Of a stretch of 64,000 nucleotides of DNA, positions 45,823 through 54,714 are shown in pieces. A model generated the notes under the pieces. That model did not search any database. It worked only from the letters and a program-made list of their open reading frames with translations, and was not told the origin of the DNA. The stretch comes from Agrococcus baldri (GTDB lineage: Bacteria; Actinomycetota; Actinomycetes; Actinomycetales; Microbacteriaceae): assembly GCA_900114805.1 (NCBI GenBank), contig FOZN01000003.1:1-64000 (forward strand), given 5' to 3'. How positions within the stretch are numbered: position 1 is the stretch's first letter; every line of letters begins with the position of its first letter. Position numbers and translations under genes: made by a program.

Positions 45823-47256
45823 GTGAGTGCATTCGAGCGCAAGCAGCGCGTAGTGATCATCGGCGGCGGACCCGGCGGCTATGAGGCGGCCCTGGCGGGC
45901 GCGCAGCTGGGGGCGCAGGTGACGCTCATCGAGCGCACCGGCGTGGGCGGCAGCGCCATCCTCACCGACGTGGTGCCCTCCAAGTCGCTCATCGCTACCG
46001 CGGAGTCGGCCGCGGCGATCCGCGACGCCAGCCAGCTGGGCGTGCAGTTCTCGGTGCGCGGCGACGCCGGCAGGCCGCAGAAGCCGGAGGTGGTCGTCAA
46101 CCTGCGGGCCGTGAACCGCCGGCTGCTCTCGCTCGCCGCGAAGCAGTCGCTCGACATGAAGGCCGATCTCGAGAAGGCCGGCGTCACCATCGTGCAGGGC
46201 GAGGGGCGCCTGGACGGCCCCGGTCGCGTGGTCGTCTCGACCGGCAGGCAGGGCGACGACTTCGACGAGTTCGAGGCCGACACGATCGTCGTCTCGGTCG
46301 GCGCGACGCCGCGCCAGCTGCCCTCGGCGATGCCCGACGGCGAGCGCATCCTCACCTGGACGCAGCTGTACTCGCTCGAGGAGGTGCCCGAGCACCTGAT
46401 CGTCGTCGGCTCCGGCGTCACCGGTGCCGAGTTCGCGAGCGCCTACAGCCACATCGGCGCAGAGGTCTCGCTGGTCTCCAGCCGCGACCAGGTGCTGCCC
46501 GGCGAGGACGCCGACGCGGCGCAGGTCATCGAGGACGTCTTCCGCCGGCAGGGCATGCGGGTGCTGTCGAAGTCGCGCGCCGAGAAGGTCGAGCGCACGG
46601 AGACGGGCGTCGTGGTGACGCTCACCGACGGCCGCACGGTGGAGGGCTCGCACTGCCTGATGGCGGTCGGCTCGGTGCCGAACACCGCCGGCATCGGCCT
46701 CGAGGAGGCCGGCCTGGAGATGGCAGAGTCCGGCCACATCCTGGTGAACCGGGTCGCCCGCACGAACCTGCCGAACGTCTACGCCGTCGGCGACTGCGCC
46801 GATGCCATGCCGCTGGCCTCGGTGGCCTCGATGCAGGGCCGCACCGCGATGTTCCACGCGCTCGGCGACGCCGTCACCCCGATCTCGATGCGCACGGTCG
46901 CGTCGAACATCTTCACGCAGCCCGAGATCGCCACCGTCGGCTGGACGCAGAAGCAGATCGAGGACGGCGTCGCGCAGGGCGAGGTCTACCGCATCGACCT
47001 CTCGACCAACGCGCGCGCCAAGATGATGGGCGTCGAGGACGGCTTCGTGAAGCTCTTCGCCCGCACCGGCTCCGGCACGGTCATCGGCGGCGTCATCGTG
47101 GCGCCGAAGGCCTCGGAGCTGATCTTCCCGGTCACGATGGCGATGGAGCACCGCCTGACCGTCGACCAGCTCGCACGGGTCTTCCCGGTGTTCCCGTCGC
47201 TGGCGGGCTCGATCAGCGACGCCGCGCGGGCGATGCACCGCTTCGACGCGGACTGA
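45823..47256 (+). CDS. lpdA: NAD(P)H-quinone dehydrogenase, LpdA-type flavoprotein lacking the redox cysteines
   Basis: A 477-residue member of the disulfide-reductase family: FAD motif IIGGGPGGYEAA, NAD motif IVVGSGVTGAEFAS, and YAVGDCADAMPLASVA. Where lipoamide dehydrogenases have the CxxxxC pair before PSK, this protein has GGSAILTDVVPSK (Ala45 and Val50), and the C-terminal His-Pro catalytic pair is also missing. This matches the actinobacterial LpdA/Rv3303c group that reduces quinones rather than disulfides. The GTG at 45823 is preferred; ATGs at 45811 and 45814 are alternatives. Confidence 0.88.
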   Translation: MSAFERKQRVVIIGGGPGGYEAALAGAQLGAQVTLIERTGVGGSAILTDVVPSKSLIATAESAAAIRDASQLGVQFSVRGDAGRPQKPEVVVNLRAVNRRLLSLAAKQSLDMKADLEKAGVTIVQGEGRLDGPGRVVVSTGRQGDDFDEFEADTIVVSVGATPRQLPSAMPDGERILTWTQLYSLEEVPEHLIVVGSGVTGAEFASAYSHIGAEVSLVSSRDQVLPGEDADAAQVIEDVFRRQGMRVLSKSRAEKVERTETGVVVTLTDGRTVEGSHCLMAVGSVPNTAGIGLEEAGLEMAESGHILVNRVARTNLPNVYAVGDCADAMPLASVASMQGRTAMFHALGDAVTPISMRTVASNIFTQPEIATVGWTQKQIEDGVAQGEVYRIDLSTNARAKMMGVEDGFVKLFARTGSGTVIGGVIVAPKASELIFPVTMAMEHRLTVDQLARVFPVFPSLAGSISDAARAMHRFDAD

Positions 47257-47287
47257 CAGCAGCGCGCTGCGCCGCCCGCCGTCGGCA

Positions 47288-47309
47288 CTCGGCGCGGGGG
47301 TGCGCCGAG
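47288..47309. terminator. hairpin between convergent lpdA-like and carboxylase genes
   Basis: CTCGGCGC (47288-47295) pairs perfectly with GCGCCGAG (47302-47309) around a 6-nt GGGGGT loop; a two-way terminator by position. Confidence 0.65.
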
Positions 47310-47322
47310 CCCGCGCGCCGGC

Positions 47323-49086
47323 CTACGCGTCGGGCGCGATCGTCACCAGGTGGTGGCCGGAGGGCACCGTCTTGCCGACCGGTGCATCGATGGCAGCGAC
47401 GGTGCCGTCGATGGGGGAGGACAGCGGCTGCTCCATCTTCATCGCCTCGAGCACGACGAGCAGGTCGCCGGCGACCACCCGGTCGCCCACCTGCACGGGA
47501 GCCTTGACGACTGTCGCCTGCATCGGCGAGACGATCGAGCCGGAGCCCGCTCCGCCGTCGAGGGCGCGGCGGGTGCGGCGCGGCGCCGGGCCCTTCGCGT
47601 CCTTCGTGTCGGAGAAGAGCCGCTTCGGCATCGACACGGCGATGCGCTTGCCGTCGCTCTCGACCACCACGGTGCGGCGCGCTTCCGGGCCGCCCAGCTC
47701 GCCCGGCTCGCCGCCCCACGCGGGGATGTCGTTGTCGAACTCGGTCTCGATCCACGACGTGTAGATCGAGAAGGGCGTGTTTCCCTCGGGGGCGAAGGCG
47801 GGGTCGTCGACGATCGCCCGGTGGAACGGCAGCACGGTCGGCAGCCCCTCCACCTCGAACTCCGCCAGCGCCCGGCGCGAGCGCTCGAGCGCCTCGGCGC
47901 GGTCGCGCCCGGTGACGATGAGCTTCGCGAGCATGGAGTCGAAGTTGCCGCCGATCACATCGCCGGCGACGACGCCGGTGTCGACGCGCACGCCGGGGCC
48001 GGTGGGCGCGCGGAAGATGCGCACCGGGCCGGGCTGCGGCATGAAGCCGGCGCCGGCGTCCTCGCCGTTGATGCGGAACTCGATCGAGTGGCCGCGCACC
48101 TCGGGGTCGTCGTAGCCGAGCTCCTCGCCCTCGGCGATGCGGAACTGCTCGCGCACCAGGTCGATGCCGGAGACCTCCTCGGTCACCGGGTGCTCGACCT
48201 GCAGGCGGGTGTTCACCTCGAGGAATGAGATGGTGCCGTCGGCGCCGATCAGGAACTCGCAGGTGCCGGCACCGACGTACTTCGCGGCGCGCAGGATCTC
48301 CTTCGACGCCCGGCGCAGCTCGGCGTCCTGCTCGGCGGTGATGAAGGGCGCGGGCGCCTCCTCGACGAGCTTCTGGTGGCGCCGCTGCAACGAGCAGTCG
48401 CGGGTGGAGACGACGACCACGTTGCCGTGCGCGTCGGCGAGGCACTGCGTCTCGACGTGGCGCGGCTTGTCGAGGTACTTCTCGACGAAGCACTCACCGC
48501 GACCGAAGGCGGCGACCGCCTCGCGGGTGGCGGAATCGAACTGCTGCGCGACCTCGTCGCGCGTGAAGGCCACCTTGAGGCCGCGCCCGCCGCCACCGAA
48601 GGCCGCCTTGATGGCCACCGGCAGGCCGAACTCGTCGACGAACTCGAGCACCTCCGCGGCGCCGGAGACCGGCTCGATGGTGCCCGGCGCGAGCGGTGCG
48701 CCGACCGACTCGGCGATGTGTCGCGCCGAGACCTTGTCGCCCAGTTGCTCGATCGCCTCGGGGCTCGGCCCGATCCAGATCAGGCCCGCCTCGATCACCG
48801 CGCGCGCGAACTCCGCGTTCTCTGCCAGGAACCCGTAGCCGGGGTGCACCGCATCCGCCCCCGAGCGCCGTGCGACGGAGAGGATCTTGTCGATCACGAG
48901 GTAGCTCTCGGCGCTGGTGGAGCCGTTGAGCGCGTAGGCCTCGTCGGCCAGCTGCGCGTGCTGGGCGTCGCGATCGGGGTCGGCGTAGACGGCGACCGAC
49001 CCGAGGCCGGCGTCGCGCGCGGCTCGGATGATGCGGACAGCGATCTCACCGCGGTTGGCGATCAGGACCTTCGTGATGCGGGGCAT
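47323..49086 (-). CDS. acyl-CoA carboxylase alpha chain (biotin carboxylase + BCCP)
   Basis: A 587-residue AccA3-type subunit. The N-terminal biotin carboxylase starts [18 protein letters not shown], with [10 protein letters not shown] as the ATP-grasp glycine loop and [19 protein letters not shown] as the catalytic region. A linker leads to the C-terminal biotinyl domain with EAMKMEQPL, where Lys is biotinylated. It carboxylates biotin for transfer by beta chains such as that at 63403. TAGGCT (minus strand, 49095-49100) ends 8 nt before the ATG, suggesting leaderless translation. Confidence 0.95.
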   Translation of the reverse strand: MPRITKVLIANRGEIAVRIIRAARDAGLGSVAVYADPDRDAQHAQLADEAYALNGSTSAESYLVIDKILSVARRSGADAVHPGYGFLAENAEFARAVIEAGLIWIGPSPEAIEQLGDKVSARHIAESVGAPLAPGTIEPVSGAAEVLEFVDEFGLPVAIKAAFGGGGRGLKVAFTRDEVAQQFDSATREAVAAFGRGECFVEKYLDKPRHVETQCLADAHGNVVVVSTRDCSLQRRHQKLVEEAPAPFITAEQDAELRRASKEILRAAKYVGAGTCEFLIGADGTISFLEVNTRLQVEHPVTEEVSGIDLVREQFRIAEGEELGYDDPEVRGHSIEFRINGEDAGAGFMPQPGPVRIFRAPTGPGVRVDTGVVAGDVIGGNFDSMLAKLIVTGRDRAEALERSRRALAEFEVEGLPTVLPFHRAIVDDPAFAPEGNTPFSIYTSWIETEFDNDIPAWGGEPGELGGPEARRTVVVESDGKRIAVSMPKRLFSDTKDAKGPAPRRTRRALDGGAGSGSIVSPMQATVVKAPVQVGDRVVAGDLLVVLEAMKMEQPLSSPIDGTVAAIDAPVGKTVPSGHHLVTIAPDA

Positions 49087-49094
49087 GGTTCCTC

Positions 49095-49100
49095 AGCCTA
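49095..49100 (-). promoter_or_regulatory. -10 box of the acyl-CoA carboxylase alpha gene (leaderless)
   Basis: Minus-strand TAGGCT, 8 nt before the ATG at 49086. The GAGGAA between them is too close to the ATG to act as a normal ribosome site. Confidence 0.45.
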
Positions 49101-49223
49101 GGCGTCCAAGCATGACGGATGCGTGCGGTCGGCACACAGAAGTCGCGGGTTCCGTTGCCGAATCCCACAGTCGCGCGGCATCGGGGGCGCATGCCGGCCT
49201 GGCCGGTCGCGGCGCGTGCGCTC

Positions 49224-49229
49224 TAGCAT
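49224..49229 (+). promoter_or_regulatory. -10 box of the coiled-coil protein gene (leaderless)
   Basis: TAGCAT, ending 6 nt before the GTG at 49236; no ribosome site. Confidence 0.5.
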
Positions 49230-49235
49230 GAGCGG

Positions 49236-50045
49236 GTGGACGCGATGCTGGTGCTGCTCGCGGACTGGTGGTGGGTCGCCCCTGCCGGGGCTGGCGCGGG
49301 CGGTCTCGGCTGGGCCGTGCAGCGCGTGCGGGAGCCCGCCGGGCGTCGACTGGCGGTCGATGCGGCGCGCCATGATCTCCGTCAGGCGCAGCGCGCCGTC
49401 GTCCGCACGCGCGCGCAGGTGAAGGTGGCGAGCGCGGAGGTGCTGCGCACCCAGGCCGACCGCGAGAGCGGCCACGGCGGTGCCGGGGCGGTGCCGGAGG
49501 CGAAGCGGCGCCTGCAGCAGGCCCAGCGGCAGGGCAAGGCGGCGGTCGCCGAGCTGCGCGCGCGCCGCGCGTCGCTGGCGGCCGCCCGGGCGACGATCCC
49601 CGCCAGCTCGGCGCCGCTGGAGGCCATGCCGCTCGCGCGGCTGCGGGCGGAGCACGACGCGCTGACGCAGCGCTGGATCGCGTACGAGACCGACCCCGCG
49701 CAGGCGATCGAGTACCCGGCGATGAGCGATCCGTCGTCGCCCGTGCTGCGGGAGTTCCTGCGCCTGCAGCGGCAGGCGATCGAGCTGCGGCCCGCGACCA
49801 CCCGCGTGCGCATGGCGCCGGCCGAGTTCGCGGCGTATCGCGACGCCGTGCGCGCGGCGGCGCGTGCGTTCGAGACCGCCGAGCGCAGCGCGCGCTCCGC
49901 GCAGAGCGGTACGGCCTTTCGCCGGGACGGCACCGACTGGAGCGCGCTCGTGCAGGATCTGCTCGAGACCGCGCAGGACGTGATCGAGCGCTCCGTCGAC
50001 GGCTGGCAGCACGGCGGCCGTCGTCGTCGCCATCCCGACGCCTGA
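49236..50045 (+). CDS. hypothetical N-terminally anchored coiled-coil protein
   Basis: A 269-residue protein I do not recognise. Residues ~5-28 (LADWWWVAPAGAGAGGLGW) form one possible membrane anchor. Residues ~40-125 are Ala/Arg/Gln-rich with heptad-like spacing (QAQRAVVRTRAQVKVASAEV and following), consistent with a coiled coil, and the C-terminal half is helical with a basic end (GGRRRRHPDA). The GTG start is fixed by the TAGCAT box. After the stop codon the sequence CCCTCACGGGA is shared with the surE 3' end. Confidence 0.7.
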   Translation: MDAMLVLLADWWWVAPAGAGAGGLGWAVQRVREPAGRRLAVDAARHDLRQAQRAVVRTRAQVKVASAEVLRTQADRESGHGGAGAVPEAKRRLQQAQRQGKAAVAELRARRASLAAARATIPASSAPLEAMPLARLRAEHDALTQRWIAYETDPAQAIEYPAMSDPSSPVLREFLRLQRQAIELRPATTRVRMAPAEFAAYRDAVRAAARAFETAERSARSAQSGTAFRRDGTDWSALVQDLLETAQDVIERSVDGWQHGGRRRRHPDA

Positions 50046-50113
50046 CCCTCACGGGAATGCCCGCGGCGGCTCGACATCGCGATACCGCGGCGCAGCATGC
50101 CGTCCCCAGTTGG

Positions 50114-50131
50114 TGAGTGAGCGCTCACTCA
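50114..50131 (+). promoter_or_regulatory. operator of the TetR-ABC exporter operon
   Basis: TGAGTGAGCGCTCACTCA is a perfect 18-bp palindrome ending 2 bp before the TATAGT box (50134-50139), and would occupy the -35/-10 spacer. This is a textbook TetR-family operator position; the TetR gene begins 15 bp downstream. Confidence 0.8.
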
Positions 50132-50133
50132 TC

Positions 50134-50139
50134 TATAGT
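50134..50139 (+). promoter_or_regulatory. -10 box of the TetR-ABC exporter operon (leaderless)
   Basis: TATAGT ends 7 nt before the GTG at 50147. A TGGTGA-like -35 lies 17 bp upstream, partly in the palindrome. Confidence 0.6.
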
Positions 50140-50146
50140 CATCGAC

Positions 50147-50779
50147 GTGAATCCCATCCCTCGGCTGAGCGCCGACGACCGGCGCGCCCAGATCATCGAG
50201 GCGGTGACGCCCGCCGTGCTCGAGCACGGGGCGGCGATCACGACCCGTCAGCTCTCCGACGCAGCAGGGGTCGCCGAGGGCACCCTGTTCAAGGCGTTCG
50301 GCGACAAGGAGTCGCTGCTGCTGGCGCTCGCGGAGTTCCACCTCTCGGTGCGCGAGACCGGCGAGTCCGGTCTGCCCGCGCTCGACTCGCTCGAGGAGGT
50401 GGTCGAGTGGACGCTGCGGGTGCTCGTCGACCGCATGCAGTTCGTCTTCCGGCTCGTGATGGCGCTCGGCCCGATCGGGCAGCGCGCCGCCGCCGGCGCC
50501 AAGGGCGAGTTCGAGGCGTCCAAGCATCGCCTGGCCGAGCGCTTCGTGCCCTTCCGCGACGAACTTCGGGTGCCGCCGGTGGTGGCGGCGGAGGTCGTGC
50601 GCACGCTGGCGTGGGCGGCCGCCTCCAACTGGGGTGAGCAGACCCCCGTGTCATCGGTCGATGACATCCTGCAGGTGCTCCTGCACGGCATCGTCCGCAC
50701 CCAGACCGCGCCGAGCGCGGCCGCAGATCCGCTCCCCGCCGGCACCCCGGCATCCGCTCTCGAGGACCAGAAGGCCTGA
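50147..50779 (+). CDS. TetR-family repressor of the adjacent ABC exporter
   Basis: A 210-residue TetR protein: RRAQIIEAVTPAVLEHGAAI helix 1, TTRQLSDAAGVAEGTLFKAF helix-turn-helix (about residues 32-51), then an all-helical ligand domain. The GTG at 50147 is chosen over an upstream in-frame GTG at 50117, which would lie inside the operator. The palindrome at 50114-50131 and the 3-bp gap to the ABC genes make an autoregulated drug-responsive operon the likely picture. The inducer is unknown. Confidence 0.9.
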   Translation: MNPIPRLSADDRRAQIIEAVTPAVLEHGAAITTRQLSDAAGVAEGTLFKAFGDKESLLLALAEFHLSVRETGESGLPALDSLEEVVEWTLRVLVDRMQFVFRLVMALGPIGQRAAAGAKGEFEASKHRLAERFVPFRDELRVPPVVAAEVVRTLAWAAASNWGEQTPVSSVDDILQVLLHGIVRTQTAPSAAADPLPAGTPASALEDQKA

Positions 50780-50782
50780 CCC

Positions 50783-52507
50783 ATGCTCTGGAAGCTCATC
50801 GTCCGCTACGTGAAGCCATCCTGGCTTCCCCTCATCCTCGTCGTCGTGTTCCAGTTCGCGCAGTCGGTGCTGTCGCTCATGCTGCCGACGATCAACGCCG
50901 ATATCATCAACGACGGCGTGCTCAAGGGCGACACCGACACCATCTGGCGCCTGGGCTTCCTGATGCTCGGCCTCAGCTTCGGCCAGGTCGCCGCCAACAT
51001 CCTCGCCATCCTGTTCGGCTCGCGCCTCGCGATGCGCGCGGGCCGCGACCTGCGCTCGGACATCTTCCGCTCGGTGGGCGACTACAGCGAGCAGGATGTG
51101 CAGCGGTTCGGCGCGGCGAGCCTCATCACCCGCAACACGAACGACGTGCAGCAGGTGCAGATGCTCATCCTGATGAGCTGCACGATGCTGCTCTCGGCGC
51201 CGATGCTCGCGATCGGCGGCGTCATCATGGCGGTGCGCGCCGACGCGACGCTGGCGTGGCTGATCGCCGTCGCGGTGCCGCTGATGGTGATCGTGCTGGT
51301 CGTCCTGGTCACGCGGCTGGTGCCGATCTTCCGTCAGCTGCAGGAGCGCATCGACGCCATCAACAAGGTGCTGCGCGAGCAGCTCACCGGCATCCGGGTC
51401 ATCCGCGCGTTCGTGCAGGAGCGGCGCGAGAAGCAGCGCTTCGCGGTCGCCAACGACGGCGTCACCGACGCGATGCTGCGCACCGGCAACATCTTCGTGC
51501 TGATGTTCCCGATCATCATGCTGATCGTCGAGTTCTCGTCGGTCTCGGTGCTCTGGTTCGGCGCCGGGCTGGTCGACTCGGGCGAGCTTGAGATCGGCAC
51601 CATGATGGCCTTCCTGCAGTACCTCATGCAGATCCTGATGGGCGTCATGATGGCCACCTTCATGACGATCATGATCCCGCGCGCGGCGGTGTCCGCGAAG
51701 CGCATCGGCGAGGTGCTCGAGACCGAGTCGAGCATCGTCCGGGTCGCGCACGGCGAGGCGATGCCGACCCCCGGCACCGTCGAGCTGCGCGACGTGGTCT
51801 TCGAGTACCCGGGCGCTGACACGCCGGTGCTCGACGGCGTCTCGCTCAGCGCCGCACCCGGCGAGACGGTCGCGATCATCGGGTCCACCGGCTCCGGCAA
51901 GAGCACGCTGGTGAACCTGATACCTCGGCTGTTCGACGCCACCGGCGGCCAGGTGCTGGTGGGCGGCGCCGACGTGAAGGCGCTCGACGCCGAGACGCTG
52001 TGGCGCGGCATCGCGATCGTGCCGCAGCGGCCCTACCTGTTCGGCGGCACGGTCGCTTCGAACCTGCGCTACGGCAACGAGCAGGCCACCGACGAGCAGC
52101 TCTGGCGCGCGCTCGAGATCGCCCAGGCGGCGGGCTTCGTGCAGCAGATGGACGGCCAGCTCGGCGCCCGCATCGCGCAGGGCGGCACCAACGTCTCCGG
52201 CGGCCAACGGCAGCGGCTCTCGATCGCGAGGGCGCTCGTGGCCGAGCCCGACGTGCTGGTGTTCGACGACTCGTTCTCCGCCCTCGACCTCACGACGGAT
52301 GCGCGCCTGCGGGCGGCGCTGACCGAGTCGGTCGGGCAGATCACCCAGATCGTCGTCGCCCAGCGCGTCTCGACGATCGTCGACGCCGACCGCATCGTCG
52401 TGCTCGAGGCCGGCAGGGTCGTCGCCACCGGCACCCATGACGAGCTGCTCTCGAGCAGCGAGACGTATCGCGAGATCGTCGACTCCCAGATGGCTGTGGA
52501 GGCCTGA
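50783..52507 (+). CDS. heterodimeric ABC exporter, subunit with degenerate catalytic site
   Basis: A 574-residue half-transporter with six membrane segments (about residues 15-35, 55-75, 130-180, 240-310) and a nucleotide-binding domain with Walker A GSTGSGKST and signature VSGGQRQ. Walker B reads VLVFDDS, with Asp in place of the catalytic Glu, and the H-loop reads VAQRVST, with Gln in place of His. Both changes are the ones known in the TM287-type half of heterodimeric exporters, so this subunit binds but barely hydrolyses ATP. Its partner is encoded 1 bp downstream. Confidence 0.93.
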   Translation: MLWKLIVRYVKPSWLPLILVVVFQFAQSVLSLMLPTINADIINDGVLKGDTDTIWRLGFLMLGLSFGQVAANILAILFGSRLAMRAGRDLRSDIFRSVGDYSEQDVQRFGAASLITRNTNDVQQVQMLILMSCTMLLSAPMLAIGGVIMAVRADATLAWLIAVAVPLMVIVLVVLVTRLVPIFRQLQERIDAINKVLREQLTGIRVIRAFVQERREKQRFAVANDGVTDAMLRTGNIFVLMFPIIMLIVEFSSVSVLWFGAGLVDSGELEIGTMMAFLQYLMQILMGVMMATFMTIMIPRAAVSAKRIGEVLETESSIVRVAHGEAMPTPGTVELRDVVFEYPGADTPVLDGVSLSAAPGETVAIIGSTGSGKSTLVNLIPRLFDATGGQVLVGGADVKALDAETLWRGIAIVPQRPYLFGGTVASNLRYGNEQATDEQLWRALEIAQAAGFVQQMDGQLGARIAQGGTNVSGGQRQRLSIARALVAEPDVLVFDDSFSALDLTTDARLRAALTESVGQITQIVVAQRVSTIVDADRIVVLEAGRVVATGTHDELLSSSETYREIVDSQMAVEA

Positions 52508-52508
52508 G

Positions 52509-54647
52509 ATGGCACGCGAGCAGCGGGACGACGCCGGCACGGACAGGGCTGAGAGGGATGGCGCAGTGAAGCAGAAGCTGACGCGCGAGGAGAAGATCGC
52601 GGCACGCAGGGCGCGGTTCGCGAAGCCGGAGCCGGAGCTCACCGAGGAGGAGCGCCTCGAGGAGGAGCTCGCCGAGGCCGCCCGCCGCGGCGCCGACGAC
52701 TGGGGCCCGCCCCCGGGCAAGGCCAAGTCGTTCTGGTCCTCGGGCAGGCGGCTGCTCGGCCTCCTGCACCCCTACCGGTGGTGGCTGGCGCTGGTGTTCG
52801 CGCTGGGCTCGATCGGGGTCTTCCTGGTGGTGCTGGGGCCGAAGATCCTCGGCGAGGCGACGAACATCATCGTGCAGGGCTTCATCCAGCGGCAGATGCC
52901 CGCCGGCGCCACCCAGGCGCAGATCGTCGAGGGCCTGCGGCAGCAGGGCCAGGACGACTTCGCCAACATGATCGAGCGCATGCCCGATCTGCAGCCCGGC
53001 CAGGGCATCGACTTCGAAGCGCTCGGCGGCATCCTGCTGATCGTGCTCGGCATCTACCTGGTGGGCAGCCTCTTCCAGTGGCTGCAGGGCTACGTCATCA
53101 ACCGCATCGTGCAGCGCACCGTGCAGGGCCTGCGGCGCGACGTGGAGCACAAGATCCACCGCCTGCCGCTGTCGTACTACGACCGCATGCAGCGCGGCGA
53201 CCTGCTCTCGCGCGTCACGAACGACCTCGACAACGTCTCGCAGTCGATGTCGCAGTCGATGTCGCAGGTCGTCACCGGGCTCCTGACGGTGGTCGGCGTG
53301 CTCGTGATGATGCTCTCGATCAACGTCTGGCTCGCGCTCATCGCGCTCATCGCCGTGCCGCTGACCGGCATCATCCTGGGCGTCGTCATGGGTCCGGCGC
53401 AGGGGCTGTTCAAGGAGCAGTGGAAGCGCACCGGCAAGCTGAACGCGATCGTCGAGGAGGCGTTCGCCGGCCACGCGCTCGTCAAGGTGTTCGGCCGCGA
53501 GCAGGCCGTGCGCGCCCGCTTCGCCGAGCAGAACGACGCGGTCTTCGACGCCTCCTTCAAGGCGCAGTTCATCTCCGGGCTGGTGTTCCCGCTGATGACC
53601 TTCGTCGGCAACATCGGCTACGTGCTGGTCGCCGTCGCCGGCGGGCTGTTCGTCGCGGCCGGCCAGATCCTGGTCGGGGACGTGCAGGCCTTCATCCAGT
53701 ACTCGCAGCAGTTCTCGCAGAACCTGGGCCAGATCGGCCAGACCATCACCATGGTGCAGTCGGGCGTGGCGAGCGCCGAGCGGGTGTTCGAGCTGCTCGA
53801 CGCCGATGACGAGGCGTCGGATGCGGGCGGTGCCGTGCCCGAGGAGGGCTCGGGTCGCGTGACCTTCGAGCACGTGCGCTTCTCGTACTCGCCCGACAGG
53901 CCGCTCATCGAGGATCTCTCGCTCGAGGTCGAGCCGGGTCAGACGGTCGCGATCGTCGGGCCCACCGGTGCCGGCAAGACGACGCTGGTGAACCTGCTGA
54001 TGCGCTTCTACGAGCTGGATGGCGGGCGCATCACGCTCGACGGCGTCGACACGGCGACGATGACGAGGGATGCGCTGCGCGCGCAGACCGGCATGGTGCT
54101 GCAGGACACGTGGCTGTTCGGGGGCACGATCCGCGAGAACATCGCCTACGCCCGGCCCGACGCGACCGAGGAGGAGATCCGCGCGGCCGCCGAGGCGACT
54201 TACGTCGACCGGTTCGTGCACTCGCTGCCCGACGGCTACGACACCGTCATCGACGAGGAGGCCTCCAACCTCTCCGCGGGCGAGAAGCAGCTCGTCACGA
54301 TCGCCCGCGCCTTCCTGGCGCGGCCGAGCGTGCTCATCCTCGACGAGGCCACCTCGTCGGTCGACACCCGCACCGAGCTGCTGCTGCAGCACGCGATGGC
54401 GGCGCTGCGCACCGACCGCACCTCCTTCGTGATCGCGCACCGGCTCTCGACCATCCGCGACGCCGACCTCATCCTGGTGATGGAGGCCGGCCGCATCGTC
54501 GAGCAGGGCGACCACGACTCGCTCGTCGCTGCGCAGGGCGCCTACTGGCGACTGCTGAACGCGCAGTTCGAGCAGGCCGCCACCGACCTCGATCTGGAGG
54601 AGGAGCTCGCCGAGACCGGCGCGGTCCCGACGCAGCAGACCACCTGA
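52509..54647 (+). CDS. heterodimeric ABC exporter, catalytically competent subunit
   Basis: A 712-residue half-transporter. A charged ~75-residue N-terminal region (Glu/Arg-rich, coiled-coil-like) precedes six membrane segments, and an unusual ~60-residue insert (about 125-180, Gln/Met-rich) lies between the first two. The nucleotide-binding domain has GPTGAGKTT, LSAGEKQ, LILDEATSSVD and AHRLST, all intact. It pairs with the degenerate upstream subunit. The ATG at 52509 has GGAGG nearby; a GTG at 52567 is an alternative. A perfect 22-bp hairpin overlaps the stop codon. Confidence 0.93.
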   Translation: MAREQRDDAGTDRAERDGAVKQKLTREEKIAARRARFAKPEPELTEEERLEEELAEAARRGADDWGPPPGKAKSFWSSGRRLLGLLHPYRWWLALVFALGSIGVFLVVLGPKILGEATNIIVQGFIQRQMPAGATQAQIVEGLRQQGQDDFANMIERMPDLQPGQGIDFEALGGILLIVLGIYLVGSLFQWLQGYVINRIVQRTVQGLRRDVEHKIHRLPLSYYDRMQRGDLLSRVTNDLDNVSQSMSQSMSQVVTGLLTVVGVLVMMLSINVWLALIALIAVPLTGIILGVVMGPAQGLFKEQWKRTGKLNAIVEEAFAGHALVKVFGREQAVRARFAEQNDAVFDASFKAQFISGLVFPLMTFVGNIGYVLVAVAGGLFVAAGQILVGDVQAFIQYSQQFSQNLGQIGQTITMVQSGVASAERVFELLDADDEASDAGGAVPEEGSGRVTFEHVRFSYSPDRPLIEDLSLEVEPGQTVAIVGPTGAGKTTLVNLLMRFYELDGGRITLDGVDTATMTRDALRAQTGMVLQDTWLFGGTIRENIAYARPDATEEEIRAAAEATYVDRFVHSLPDGYDTVIDEEASNLSAGEKQLVTIARAFLARPSVLILDEATSSVDTRTELLLQHAMAALRTDRTSFVIAHRLSTIRDADLILVMEAGRIVEQGDHDSLVAAQGAYWRLLNAQFEQAATDLDLEEELAETGAVPTQQTT

Positions 54648-54699
54648 GTTGAGGTTCTGCGTCCGAGTTGAGGCTCGCTCGGACGCAGAACCTCAACTC
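54646..54699 (+). terminator. 22-bp perfect hairpin overlapping the exporter stop codon
   Basis: Arms 54646-54667 and 54678-54699 are perfectly complementary over 22 bp, with a 10-nt loop; the left arm begins inside the TGA stop. GAGTTGAGG occurs twice on the left side (54646-54654 and 54665-54673). The arms contain TTGAGGTTCTGCGTCC and its complement, less GC-rich than the surrounding DNA. It lies between convergent genes and should stop transcription both ways. Confidence 0.75.
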
Positions 54700-54714
54700 G
54701 CCGTCGGTGCGGGT

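Noticed and set aside
53240-53270. Short repeat coding for SQSMSQSMSQ in the ABC exporter
   Set aside because: It is in frame inside a conserved transporter loop and needs no explanation beyond local codon repetition.
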